In this document: piece after piece, positions 1-8,425 of the stretch | How positions within the stretch are numbered: the first letter of the stretch is position 1 | How the letters are laid out: every line of letters starts with the position of its first letter | DNA from: Desulfocicer vacuolatum DSM 3385 | GTDB lineage: Bacteria; Desulfobacterota; Desulfobacteria; Desulfobacterales; Desulfobacteraceae | Assembly: GCF_900176365.1 (NCBI RefSeq) | Contig: NZ_FWXY01000011.1 | Span: forward strand, 62,001 to 126,000 | DNA length: 64,000 bases | Direction of reading: 5' to 3' | Position numbers and translations under genes: made by a program | The notes under the pieces: generated by a model | What the model saw: only the letters and a program-made list of their open reading frames with translations | What the model was told of the DNA's origin: nothing | Database searches by the model: none

Positions 1-527
1 AAGCACAATGTGAATTTGTATATCATTTGGCCCTGACTGAAAAACTAATAAAAGCAAATATCATACCACTATTTAAAATATATGAATATACAATGGGCGA
101 GATTTATTCTATGAGATGGATGATCATAGGACTATTGCAAATAAAGGATAGAATAGCAAAATGAAAATGATTTAATCGGTTTTTTGATTATAACGGACTT
201 GAAGTATAAATTATAATTTTTTGAAATTATTTAACTTAATCATTTGCGGAGCAAAGAAATTTTAGATTTTGGGATGGGTTGATTTTTAACTTTAAATCCA
301 AAGAGATGATATAGTCTTATTGAAAACATAGCCCCCCTAAATCCGTTATAATTAAAGTATTTTAAACGTATTCCTATTTGGAAAAATTTTAAATTGCGTT
401 GTATTTTACAAATTGCGTGAATTATAATTGATCAAAAAAATTTTATAAATATAAAAATACCTTACAAAATTCAAATTTCACGATATGTGAATCATATCAT
501 CATCACGATCCAGGGAAAAAAATTCGA
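1..527. other. AT-rich intergenic stretch without a recognisable gene
   Basis: This stretch is strongly AT-rich and rich in stop codons in all frames. I see no open reading frame of convincing composition, no RNA gene and no copy of the R1, R2 or R3 repeats found elsewhere in the window. It ends at the promoter of the mttB-like gene. It may contain the far end of an upstream transcription unit outside the window. Confidence 0.5.
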
Positions 528-567
528 TTGACTTCCTGTATAACTATTTATATCTTGTATGTACAAG
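528..567 (+). promoter_or_regulatory. Sigma-70-type promoter overlapped by a HutC-type operator, upstream of the mttB-hutC-ftcD operon
   Basis: A -35 box TTGACT (528-533) and a -10 box TATCTT (551-556) are separated by 17 bp. The dyad CTTGTATGTACAAG (554-567) overlaps the -10 box and the expected start site, so a bound repressor would block transcription. The dyad has the form described for HutC operators of histidine-utilisation genes (family knowledge, recalled and not searched). Two HutC-like regulators are encoded within 5 kb, one in the operon this promoter serves. The 5' leader to the ATG at 666 would be about 100 nt. Confidence 0.6.
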
Positions 568-665
568 TTATTTCAACCTAAGTTGATTTATTATGCTAAC
601 AAGGCAACCTGTTGTGAAAATTTATTCTTTTTGTGGAACAACAAATAGTTATTGGAGATTGTGTG

Positions 666-2105
666 ATGTCGGATTTTGAAATCGGGTTTGAGCCCAGGCT
701 TACCTTTTTAAGTCAGGAAGATAAAAAAAAATTATATGCATCTGCTTTGCAGGTTATGGAAGAAACCGGTATGCTGGTTCAGCATGAAGGGGCATTAAAA
801 CTGTTATCCCATGCCGGGTGCAAGGTGGGAACAGACGGCATGGTTCGAGTGCCCGCGGCCCTGGTGGAAAAAGCCAGAAGCACGGTGCCCAATAATATTG
901 CCATGTATGACCGTGAGGGAAATCATGCCATGGATCTTGGCGGCAGACGGGCTTATTTTGGTACTGGTTCTGATTTGATGTGGTCTGTGGAGTCTAAAAA
1001 CATGCAGCGCCATCGTACCTCTCTGGAAGACATTAAAACTGCAGCAAGGGTATGTGATGCTCTTCCCAATATCGATTTTATCATGTCCTTTGCCCACCCC
1101 CATGAAATGAATCCTGCTCTTTCGTATCTGGCAAGCTTTAAAGCCATGGTTGAAAATTGTACAAAACCCATTGTTAATACTTCGGAAAATCGAAATGATC
1201 TTGAGGCCATGTGGGAAATTTCCAAAATTTTGCGGGGGAGTGAAAAAGAGTTGCGGGAAAAACCATATTGGATACAGTATGCCGAACCCATAAGTCCCCT
1301 GAAACATCCCTTTACCAGCCTGGACAAACTGATTTTCTGTGCAGAAACCGGCTCCCCTGTGATTTACTCTCCTGCCCCCATTGCAGGCTCCACCGCACCC
1401 ATGAGTGTTGCCGGTCACATTGTCCAGGGGCTTGCCGAATCTTTTTTCGGCATGGTGGTTCACCAGCTCGCAGCCCCCGGAGGTCCTTTTTTGATGGGCA
1501 TTGGTGCAGCGGTTCTGGATATGAAAAGCGGGCAGTGTTCCTACAATGCACCGGAGTATCTTCTCACTTACATGGCCATGATCGAGATGAGTAATCATCT
1601 GGATATTCCCAACTGGGGATATGGCGGTACCAGTGATGCCCAGATTCCGGATATGCAGGCATCCTACGAGGCAGGTCTTGAAGCTTTTATGTCTGTTTTT
1701 GCAGGCTCCAACCTTAACCATGATGTGGGATATCTTGATTTTGGGCTCACCGGCAGTCTGGATATGATTGTCATTGTCAATGAAATGGTGGATCAGATTC
1801 AGCGAATGTACAAAGGCATTCCCATAAATGACGATACCCTTGCCATGGATGCCATTTCCCAGGGATTTGCCCAGGGGCAGTTTCTCACCACCCCCCATAC
1901 CATTAAACATTTGAGGAATGTGCAGTGGGAACCGGAATTGTTTTTTCGCCAAGGGCATGATAAGTGGGTTGAGCAGGGAAGGACTTCCCTGTTGGACCGG
2001 GCACGCACCAAGCTGAATTATATTCTTGACACCCATGAACCCCTGGCCGTCCCCCATGAAAAGCAGGCTGCCATTTCAAAGATAGTTGACAACTTTTTAA
2101 AATAA
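666..2105 (+). CDS. MttB-family corrinoid methyltransferase (non-pyrrolysine)
   Basis: 479 aa, belonging to the trimethylamine/glycine-betaine methyltransferase family, whose members move a methyl group from a quaternary or tertiary amine to a cognate corrinoid protein. The C-terminal part has the family signature around NDDTLAMDAI and FLTTPHT. The frame is open throughout with no in-frame TAG, so it is a non-pyrrolysine member like the betaine methyltransferase MtgB, not a true TMA methyltransferase. ATG 666 is preferred over the in-frame GTG 633 because GGAG lies 8 bp upstream of it. It is the first gene of an operon with a HutC-type regulator and a histidine-pathway enzyme, which points to an amine related to histidine, or to glycine betaine; the substrate cannot be read from sequence. 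No corrinoid protein gene is adjacent. Confidence 0.85.
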   Translation: MSDFEIGFEPRLTFLSQEDKKKLYASALQVMEETGMLVQHEGALKLLSHAGCKVGTDGMVRVPAALVEKARSTVPNNIAMYDREGNHAMDLGGRRAYFGTGSDLMWSVESKNMQRHRTSLEDIKTAARVCDALPNIDFIMSFAHPHEMNPALSYLASFKAMVENCTKPIVNTSENRNDLEAMWEISKILRGSEKELREKPYWIQYAEPISPLKHPFTSLDKLIFCAETGSPVIYSPAPIAGSTAPMSVAGHIVQGLAESFFGMVVHQLAAPGGPFLMGIGAAVLDMKSGQCSYNAPEYLLTYMAMIEMSNHLDIPNWGYGGTSDAQIPDMQASYEAGLEAFMSVFAGSNLNHDVGYLDFGLTGSLDMIVIVNEMVDQIQRMYKGIPINDDTLAMDAISQGFAQGQFLTTPHTIKHLRNVQWEPELFFRQGHDKWVEQGRTSLLDRARTKLNYILDTHEPLAVPHEKQAAISKIVDNFLK

Positions 2106-2126
2106 CTGCCATGGGCAGTTATTTTA
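2099..2126. terminator. Perfect palindrome after the mttB-like gene
   Basis: The arms AAAATAACTGCC and GGCAGTTATTTT form a 12-bp stem around a 4-base centre and overlap the mttB stop codon. The T-rich right arm could give partial termination or mRNA stabilisation between mttB and the regulator gene. The core (ACTGCCATGGGCAGT) resembles the CTGCC-ACG-GGCAG start of the R1 repeat, so it may be an R1 remnant. Confidence 0.4.
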
Positions 2127-2187
2127 AAATTGGAGCGATTGCCCAAGGAGGGGAAAAAGAAATTTTGGCAAAGATGGGGAAAGCATA

Positions 2188-2973
2188 ATGACGACACTAT
2201 CACACAGTGGGCCCAAGCCCCTTTATGAACAGGTTAAAGAGTTTATTCTTCAACAGATTAAAACTGAAGTGTGGCTTCCTGATGCCCGTATTCCTTCGGA
2301 AAATGAGCTTGTGAAACTGCTGAAGGTTTCCCGCATCACCGTTAACCGTGCACTGCGGGAATTAACAGACAGCGGAGATCTGGTGCGGGTTCAGGGCGTG
2401 GGAACCTATGTGGCGCATCCCAAACCGTTGACCTCATTGTTTGAGATCTCCTCCATTGATGAAGAAATTATCCAAAGGGGAGGCATTTACTCCTGTAAGA
2501 TTCATATGAATACCATGGAAAAAGCGTATCCTGAATTGGCGGCAGCCATGGAAATTGAAATTGATACGCCAGTATTTCACTCCATCATTGTTCACAAGAG
2601 CAATGACAAACCGGTGATGCTGGAGGATCAATTTATTCATCCGTTATCTGCACCTGAATTTTTGAAGCAAGATTTTTCAAAAATATCTCCGGTGGCATAT
2701 TTGTTGAAAACCATTCAGATCAAAGATGTTGAACATATTATTGAGGCACTGAATCCTGATGAGATGGCCCAGGAGCTGCTCAATCTTTCCCCCCATGACC
2801 CTTGTCTTATTTTGCATCGTCAAACCTGGGACAGCCATCGGGTGGCCACCCACAGCCGAATGACCTACCCGGGAACCGCCCACCGCATGGGAGCTCGCTT
2901 AAAACCGCTGTTTAAAAATTACGTGGAACAATATGGGAAAAACAAATCAAATAAAAAAAGGAATAAAAAATGA
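2188..2973 (+). CDS. GntR-family transcriptional regulator, HutC/UTRA type
   Basis: 261 aa. An N-terminal winged helix-turn-helix (about residues 10-75, with SENELVKLLKVSRITVNRAL) is followed by a UTRA ligand-binding domain (about 95-240). HutC proteins of this class repress histidine-utilisation genes and release DNA when urocanate or a related ligand binds. The lysine-rich tail is short and basic. The gene lies between the mttB-like and ftcD genes on the same strand, and its stop codon overlaps the next start (ATGA), so it is co-transcribed and probably autoregulated through the dyad at 554-567. It is clearly a paralogue of the regulator at 4695-5456. The ligand is inferred from context. 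Confidence 0.85.
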   Translation: MTTLSHSGPKPLYEQVKEFILQQIKTEVWLPDARIPSENELVKLLKVSRITVNRALRELTDSGDLVRVQGVGTYVAHPKPLTSLFEISSIDEEIIQRGGIYSCKIHMNTMEKAYPELAAAMEIEIDTPVFHSIIVHKSNDKPVMLEDQFIHPLSAPEFLKQDFSKISPVAYLLKTIQIKDVEHIIEALNPDEMAQELLNLSPHDPCLILHRQTWDSHRVATHSRMTYPGTAHRMGARLKPLFKNYVEQYGKNKSNKKRNKK

Positions 2974-4586
2974 AAAAAATCGTTGAATGTGTGCCAAATT
3001 TTTCCGAAGGTCGGGATGAAGCTGTTATCAATGCCATTGCCCATGCCATTCGTGAAACAAAGGGATGTACCCTGTTGGATGTGGATCCGGGAAAATCCAC
3101 ACACAGAACAGTGTACACCTTTGTGGGAGATCCTGACAGCGTCATTGAAGGCGCCGTGGCTGCTGCCCGGGTGGCCAAAGAAAAGATAGACATGCGTGTG
3201 CACAAGGGAGAGCATCCCCGGTTTGGTGCCATGGATGTGTGTCCGTTTATTCCTGTGGCCAACATTACCATGGAAGAGTGTGCAGACATTGCAAAACAGT
3301 TTGCAAAAAAAGCGTCTGAAGAGTTGAATATCCCCTTTTTCCTTTATGAGGAAGCTGCAGAACACGATTACCGGCGTAAACTTCCCGATGTCAGAAAAGG
3401 TGAATATGAGGCCCTGGAGGAGCGTCTTAAAGATCCCCGCTGGAAACCTGATTTTGGCCCTTCTGAGTTTGTTCCCACCTGGGGAATCACAGCCACAGGT
3501 GCCCGCATGTTCCTCATTGCCTATAATGTGAATATTCTGGGAACCTCCAACCAGGCCCACCGCATTGCCTTGAACCTGAGGGAGGCTGGCAGGGGGGATG
3601 ATGATCCTGGGCGTTTAAAAGAGGTGAAAGGCATGGGCTGGTTTGTGGATGAGTACAATATGGCCCAGGTCACTGTGAATCTTAACAATTATAACACAAC
3701 CCCCATCCATGTCCTTTTTGAAGCAGTGAAAGAGGAAGCAAAGGCCTTGAATATTGCTGTGGCCGGTTCTGAAATTGTGGGTATTGTCCCCCTGGAATCG
3801 CTTATCATGGCAGCGGACTATTACATTGAAAAGGAAAATCTCTTTATCTATGAAGAGGATCAAAAAGTTCGCCTGGCCATTGAACGTCTGGGACTCAATT
3901 CTGTGGCAGTATTTAATCCCCAGGATAAAATCATTGAATACATTGTGGCAGAACCGCCGGAAGAGCCCCTGGCCAACTTGACAGTAAGGGGATTCATTGA
4001 AGAAATTGCGGCCCGCACGTCGGCCCCGGGGGGAGGCTCTGCATCGGCTGCCATGGCAGCCGTGGGAACAGGCCTTGGTTCCATGGTGGCCAAACTCACC
4101 CAGGGGGTAAGAAAATTTGAGGCCGTGGATTCCCACATGCGCAAAAATATTCCCACACTCCATGAATTGACCAAACAGTTGATTCCCATGATTGATGCAG
4201 ATACTTCTGCCTTTAATGAATACATGGAAGGACTTCGCATGCCCAGGGCAACAGAGGCAGAAAAAACAGCCAGAACTGCAAAGATGCAGGCAGGACTTAA
4301 AACGGCCATCAATATTCCCCTGGGAACCATGCGGTTGGGAGATAAAGCCTGGGATGCCCTTTGTGAAGTTGCCCGGTACGGAAATCCTGCATCAAAATCC
4401 GATACCCAGGTGGGGGCACGGGCACTGGAAACAGGTATCTGGGGTGCGTATCAGAATGTGTTGATTAATATAAAGGATATCCATGATGAGGATTATAAAA
4501 TAAAAATCCTTGAGGAAGCCAATGCCATGGAAAAACGATCCAGAGAAAAATGCGCTGAAGTGCTGGCCATCCTGGATCAAATATGA
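2970..4586 (+). CDS. ftcD: Bifunctional glutamate formimidoyltransferase / formimidoyl-THF cyclodeaminase
   Basis: 538 aa, the expected length of the fused enzyme. The N-terminal half (about residues 1-300) is the formiminotransferase with the motif KGEHPRFGAMDVCPFIPV; the C-terminal part (about 335-535) is the cyclodeaminase with the APGGGSASAAMAA loop. It moves the formimino group of N-formimino-glutamate, made from histidine, to THF and converts it to methenyl-THF plus ammonia. That feeds one-carbon units to the same THF pool used by the GcvT-type proteins further on. The start overlaps the stop of the HutC-like gene by 4 bp. Urocanase and imidazolonepropionase, needed between HutH and this enzyme, are not in the window. 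Confidence 0.93.
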   Translation: MKKIVECVPNFSEGRDEAVINAIAHAIRETKGCTLLDVDPGKSTHRTVYTFVGDPDSVIEGAVAAARVAKEKIDMRVHKGEHPRFGAMDVCPFIPVANITMEECADIAKQFAKKASEELNIPFFLYEEAAEHDYRRKLPDVRKGEYEALEERLKDPRWKPDFGPSEFVPTWGITATGARMFLIAYNVNILGTSNQAHRIALNLREAGRGDDDPGRLKEVKGMGWFVDEYNMAQVTVNLNNYNTTPIHVLFEAVKEEAKALNIAVAGSEIVGIVPLESLIMAADYYIEKENLFIYEEDQKVRLAIERLGLNSVAVFNPQDKIIEYIVAEPPEEPLANLTVRGFIEEIAARTSAPGGGSASAAMAAVGTGLGSMVAKLTQGVRKFEAVDSHMRKNIPTLHELTKQLIPMIDADTSAFNEYMEGLRMPRATEAEKTARTAKMQAGLKTAINIPLGTMRLGDKAWDALCEVARYGNPASKSDTQVGARALETGIWGAYQNVLINIKDIHDEDYKIKILEEANAMEKRSREKCAEVLAILDQI

Positions 4587-4650
4587 TTTTACTTTAAAGG
4601 ATGCGTTGTTCAGACAAGAAAAATAATCAACGTATTCCCTCTCCGTGACA

Positions 4651-4692
4651 TGTTCCACGTGAAACTTCCCCTGGTCTGTTTCACGTGGAACA
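4651..4692. other. parS: Pair of inverted parS-like centromere sites
   Basis: TGTTCCACGTGAAACT (4651-4666) matches the bacterial parS consensus TGTTNCACGTGAAACA at 15 of 16 positions. TGTTTCACGTGGAACA (4677-4692) is, on the minus strand, an exact match. The two face each other across a 10-bp gap, between the 3' ends of two convergent genes. ParB binds such sites to load the partition complex, usually near the replication origin. The inverted arrangement also makes a long hairpin, so a terminator for the flanking convergent genes is an alternative or additional role, but it has no T-run and the parS match is very specific. Confidence 0.75.
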
Positions 4693-4694
4693 CC

Positions 4695-5456
4695 TTATGT
4701 TGCACATGAAGGGTAAAAACGACTTCCAATTTTATGGCGTGATCCTGGATAAATGAAACGATTCTGGGTGGCCACTGTGCTGTTTATCCAGGTTCGGCGG
4801 TGAAGAATCAAGCAAGGTTCTGCACGGGAAATTTCCAATAGCTCTCTGCTCCACTTATCCGGCATCATGGCTTCAATAACATGCTCCACCTCCATGGCAG
4901 GACATATTGCCTGCAGATAGTCACTGGGGGTAATGCGGGTAAAATCCTGTTTTAAAAAATCCGGGGCCACAACCGGATTGATATATCGATCTTCCAGTTG
5001 GATGGGAACACCATTGTCCCTGTGCACCAGGATGGCATGGTAAACCGGCATATTTAATCTAAGTTTCATGTCTGAGGCTACCTTTGGGCTGATTTTTTCC
5101 TGCTGCAACAAATGGATATCACAGGAGTGCTCCCCTCCCCTTTCTATTATTTCCCTGGCAATGGAACGAATCCTTAACAATTCAGTCTGGGGTTTGTGGC
5201 GGGCCACAAAGGTTCCCACGCCCTGGAGGCGAACCAGCTTGCCCTCTGCCGTGAGTTCACGAAGAGCCCGATTCACGGTCATGCGTGAAACCCCCATGGT
5301 TTTTACCAGGCTGTTTTCAGAATCAATCTTCATATCTGGTTTCCACTTTCCCGATTTAATTTTTTCCAGAATATGATCCTTTACCTGTTGATATAAAGGG
5401 CTGGGGGCGATAGTTGATTCTATAGGATTTAAAGGCATATTTATTAATCGTTCCAA
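4695..5456 (-). CDS. GntR-family transcriptional regulator, HutC/UTRA type (second copy)
   Basis: 253 aa. The winged helix is near residues 20-90 (NSLVKTMGVSRMTVNRALRE), the UTRA domain near 105-245. It is closely similar along its length to the regulator at 2188-2973 (shared ITVNRALREL/MTVNRALREL, LVRLQGVGTFVA, LEDRYINPVVAPDFLKQDF), so the two are paralogues that may share operators. It is convergent with ftcD and separated from it by the parS pair. Start codon ATG 5456 is uncertain: the internal Met at residue 7 is also possible. Ligand presumed to be urocanate or another histidine-pathway intermediate. Confidence 0.83.
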   Translation of the reverse strand: MERLINMPLNPIESTIAPSPLYQQVKDHILEKIKSGKWKPDMKIDSENSLVKTMGVSRMTVNRALRELTAEGKLVRLQGVGTFVARHKPQTELLRIRSIAREIIERGGEHSCDIHLLQQEKISPKVASDMKLRLNMPVYHAILVHRDNGVPIQLEDRYINPVVAPDFLKQDFTRITPSDYLQAICPAMEVEHVIEAMMPDKWSRELLEISRAEPCLILHRRTWINSTVATQNRFIYPGSRHKIGSRFYPSCAT

Positions 5457-5544
5457 GGTTAATTGGTGTGGAGTTTTAAAAAAGTTTTACAATTTAAAAT
5501 GAATCTTGATGTTTGTTATATGTTGTTGTTATGTTTATAAATTA

Positions 5545-5723
5545 TATATAACCGCCACGGGCGGAACCTATTTTGATTCCGCCTTGCCCATAAAAAGCTT
5601 GAAATACGCCCCGGATTTGCGGAGTATTCCATATAACCGCCACGGGCGGACCGCATTCTGACCTCGCTCCGCCCACAACAAAGTTAGAAATTCTCCATAA
5701 ATTTACGGAGTGTTTCATATAAA
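5545..5723 (+). repeat. R1 repeat, two tandem copies
   Basis: Two head-to-tail copies of about 95 bp share a TATAA junction near 5631. Each begins with ACCGCCACGGGCGG, has an internal CCGCCCACAACAAAG-type segment, and ends with GGAGTRTTYCATATAA. In the second copy GGGCGGA pairs with TCCGCCC. It lies downstream of hutH, between the converging sense of hutH and the start region of the HutC-like gene. Confidence 0.8.
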
Positions 5724-5727
5724 AAAT

Positions 5728-7260
5728 TTACTTAAAACTTGGTAACAGGTCCTGGGTCACCAAGGGGTTAAATGCTCCTGATTTTACCAAATTGGCAGCT
5801 TTTTTGATATCTGGTGCAAAATAGCGGTCCTGATCGTAAAAGGGTACCTTCTTTCGCAACATTCCCCTGGCCTGCTCCAGGAGGATAGAGGTTTTTAAGG
5901 GGCTTCTGAAGTCAATCCCCTGGCATGCAGCAAGGAGTTCAATGGCCACCACCCCCACGCTGTTTTCAACCATCTCACCCAGCCGCCGTGCAGCAAAGGC
6001 AGCCATGGAAACGTGATCTTCCTGGTTGGCAGAGGTGGGAAGACTGTCCACAGATGCCGGGTGGGCATGGGATTTATTTTCACTGGCCAGGGCAGCTGCA
6101 GTGACCTGGGCAATCATAAAGCCGGAATTAAGCCCCCCCTTTTCCACCAGAAATGGTGGTAATTTACTCATGTGGGTATCAATGAGCAAGGCCAGGCGCC
6201 TTTCAGAAAGGGCGCCAATTTCTGAGATGGCCAGGGCCAGGTTATCCGCTGCCATGGCCACGGGTTCGGCATGGAAATTACCACCGGATATGATATCGCA
6301 GGAATCGCTGAATACCAGGGGGTTATCTGACACGGCATTGGCTTCAATGGCAAGGGTGTCGGCGGCATGGCGAATCTGATCCAGACAGGCTCCCATGACC
6401 TGGGGTTGACACCGAAGGGAATAGGGATCTTGCACACTTTCACAATTGGCATGGGATGTGCCGATGTCACTTTGATCCAGCAGACGTCGATAGTTGGCGG
6501 CGGTATCTATTTGACCGGCATGGCCGCGAACTTCATGGATCATTGCCTCAAATGGACGACGACTGGCAAGGGCCGCCTCCACACTGAGCCCGCCTGTTAC
6601 AAGGGCCGCAGCAAATAGATTTTCCGTGGCAAACAACCCATCAAGGGCAAAGGCCGTGGATGCCTGGGTACCATTTAGCAATGCCAGCCCCTCTTTGGGG
6701 CCCAGGGCAATGGGATCAAGGCCTGCAATTTCAAGGCCCTTTTTACCTGGAATCTGTTGTCCCTGATAAAAGGCCTCGCCTTCGCCGATGAGTACAGCAC
6801 TCATGTGTGCCAGAGGGGCCAGATCCCCGGATGCGCCCACGGAGCCTTTCTGGGGTACACAGGGATAAACCCCATGGTTGATCAACTCAATGAGGGCATT
6901 GATCACTTCCAGGCGGGTACCTGAATATCCCCTGGCAAGACTGTTGATTTTTAATATCATCATCAGCCGCACTGTGGCATTGTCCATGTAATCGCCAATT
7001 CCTGCAGCGTGGGAAAGAACGATGGATCGCTGGAGGTGTTCCAGTTCGTCATGGGGAATCAATGTGTTTGCCAGCAGTCCAAATCCCGTGTTAATACCGT
7101 AAATCACCCGACCCTGCTCCACCACATCACTGACGGTTTTCACCGACTGTTCAATGTTTGGGATACACTGGGGTGCCAGACTTACCTGAACGGGCTGGGC
7201 CATAACCCGTCGTAACTGATTAAGGGTAAGTTTTCCAGGCTCTATTGTCAGTTGAAACAT
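5728..7260 (-). CDS. hutH: Histidine ammonia-lyase
   Basis: 510 aa, the usual length. It deaminates L-histidine to trans-urocanate and ammonia. The Ala-Ser-Gly triad that cyclises to the MIO cofactor is at residues 143-145 in [17 protein letters not shown]; the C-terminal active-site region [18 protein letters not shown] and [10 protein letters not shown] is as in characterised HutH, which argues against the related ergothioneine lyase. ATG 7260 is chosen because GGAGG lies 8 bp upstream; the longer in-frame reading to 7323 has no such site. The gene is monocistronic and divergent from ogt. With ftcD and two HutC-like regulators it marks a partial histidine-utilisation region. Confidence 0.95.
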   Translation of the reverse strand: MFQLTIEPGKLTLNQLRRVMAQPVQVSLAPQCIPNIEQSVKTVSDVVEQGRVIYGINTGFGLLANTLIPHDELEHLQRSIVLSHAAGIGDYMDNATVRLMMILKINSLARGYSGTRLEVINALIELINHGVYPCVPQKGSVGASGDLAPLAHMSAVLIGEGEAFYQGQQIPGKKGLEIAGLDPIALGPKEGLALLNGTQASTAFALDGLFATENLFAAALVTGGLSVEAALASRRPFEAMIHEVRGHAGQIDTAANYRRLLDQSDIGTSHANCESVQDPYSLRCQPQVMGACLDQIRHAADTLAIEANAVSDNPLVFSDSCDIISGGNFHAEPVAMAADNLALAISEIGALSERRLALLIDTHMSKLPPFLVEKGGLNSGFMIAQVTAAALASENKSHAHPASVDSLPTSANQEDHVSMAAFAARRLGEMVENSVGVVAIELLAACQGIDFRSPLKTSILLEQARGMLRKKVPFYDQDRYFAPDIKKAANLVKSGAFNPLVTQDLLPSFK

Positions 7261-7304
7261 GTTATTTGCCTCCGTTGGGGACCAAGGATTCTTGACTGAT
7301 AATG

Positions 7305-7333
7305 TTCTTACATATATATACAACCCATGTCAA
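7305..7333 (-). promoter_or_regulatory. Probable hutH promoter with HutC-like site in the spacer
   Basis: On the minus strand TTGACA (7333-7328) is followed after 17 bp by TAAGAA (7310-7305), about 45 bp before the hutH start. The spacer carries TTGTATATATATGTAAG, an imperfect relative of the HutC-type dyad at 554-567 with the left half intact. The -10 match is weak, so the exact promoter is uncertain. Confidence 0.4.
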
Positions 7334-7409
7334 TTGAAAGCCGTCGATGAAAAAACGTTATTTATTTTAATATCTTTACCAAATTTTATGTTGGCTGGAA
7401 TTTTAAGAT

Positions 7410-7448
7410 ATATATTGTGGTTCAGATACGACTATGAATACAATATAT
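7410..7448. promoter_or_regulatory. Inverted repeat in the hutH-ogt divergent region
   Basis: ATATATTGT (7410-7418) and ACAATATAT (7440-7448) are perfect 9-bp arms separated by 21 bp, about two helical turns. It lies between the divergent hutH and ogt genes and could be an operator; AT-richness makes chance occurrence possible. Confidence 0.25.
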
Positions 7449-7516
7449 GGTGTTGATAATGCCAAATTTTAAATCGATTTTGAGTCTGGTGGAGGTATTA
7501 ATTGAGGAAAAAATAT

Positions 7517-8002
7517 ATGAACTATGATATTCAAAACAGTATTATCGGCCCCATTCTGGCTGGAGCCGACCACAAAGGATTACGACATATTGGTTTCCAA
7601 AAGGGCGCTCGTCCCATGGAAGTTCCAGGGACATGGAAGTTGGATAAACAGTTCTTAAAGCCGATTTTTGATCAAGTCCATGCTTATTTAAACGGGGAGC
7701 TGAAGAATTTTGATCTTATCCTGGCACCCGCGGGTAGCCCTTTTCAAAAAATGGTTTGGTCTGCATTGCTAAATATCCCCTATGGTAAAACCGTCTCCTA
7801 TGGAGATATTGCCACGGCCATTGGAAGCCCCAAATCATGTCGTGCGGTGGGGGGGGCCAACAGCAAAAATCCCATTCCCTTGATCATTCCCTGCCACAGG
7901 GTTATCGGTGCTGATGGCAGGCTTGTGGGGTATGGCAGCGGGCTTTTTATTAAACAAAAATTACTGTCCCTGGAATTAGAATATCATCATACCAATTTTT
8001 AA
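7517..8002 (+). CDS. ogt: Methylated-DNA-[protein]-cysteine S-methyltransferase
   Basis: 161 aa. It repairs O6-methylguanine (and O4-methylthymine) by irreversible transfer of the alkyl group to its own cysteine. The active-site motif IPCHRVIG is present with the expected downstream GSGLFIKQKLLSLE, and the upstream helix-turn-helix region carries the AVGGANSKNP stretch. ATG 7517 has GAGG about 9 bp upstream; an alternative TTG start at 7502 with GGAGG upstream is also possible. It stands alone, divergent from hutH. Confidence 0.9.
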   Translation: MNYDIQNSIIGPILAGADHKGLRHIGFQKGARPMEVPGTWKLDKQFLKPIFDQVHAYLNGELKNFDLILAPAGSPFQKMVWSALLNIPYGKTVSYGDIATAIGSPKSCRAVGGANSKNPIPLIIPCHRVIGADGRLVGYGSGLFIKQKLLSLELEYHHTNF

Positions 8003-8048
8003 ATTTTTAAAGACCGATTCTGATAAAATTTTAACATTTCATAATTGT

Positions 8049-8214
8049 ACGGGTGGACCTTGTTCTGAGGTTATTCTGCCATAACAAAGATGGAAAATTT
8101 TTTCAGATTTACGGGATTTTTCATATAACTGCCACGGGCAGACCGTATTCTGATCCGGCTCTGCCCACAACGAAGTTTGAAATACGCCCCCGATTTGCGG
8201 AGTATTTCATATAA
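8049..8214 (+). repeat. R1 repeat, one degenerate and one good copy in tandem
   Basis: A degraded copy (8049-8126) runs into a well-preserved copy (8122-8214) that has GGGCAGA paired with TCTGCCC, the A/T version of the G/C pair seen in other copies. It fills most of the ogt to HD-GYP intergenic region; the remaining 8215-8425 shows nothing recognisable apart from the ribosome binding site of the next gene. Confidence 0.75.
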
Positions 8215-8425
8215 AAAGAAATTGCGAAGGTGTTTATCTTAAGTTTACATGGTAATCATTCTATTTGAAATATTTCAAAGATTATTTTATATATTCAGTA
8301 GATTCAAAAACTTCAAGAATCACATATCCTTTGGAAGCAATGTTTCTTGAATGTATAGAGGAGAAAAGCACAAAATCAGTATTTGTTGTTTTAGAAAATT
8401 TTGAACTTATTATCTGGAGATTTTC

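Noticed and set aside
804-2057. Long open frame on the minus strand inside the mttB-like gene
   Set aside because: It is antisense to a clear family member, has an atypical composition rich in His and Gly, and no recognisable domain; it arises from codon bias of the sense gene.
2915-2932. ACGTGGAACA as another parS half
   Set aside because: Only 10 of 16 positions fit and the left half is AT-rich; it is a chance partial match.
5728-7260. The lyase as an ergothioneine lyase rather than HutH
   Set aside because: The regions [18 protein letters not shown] and [10 protein letters not shown] agree with true HutH, so deamination of free histidine is the better call.
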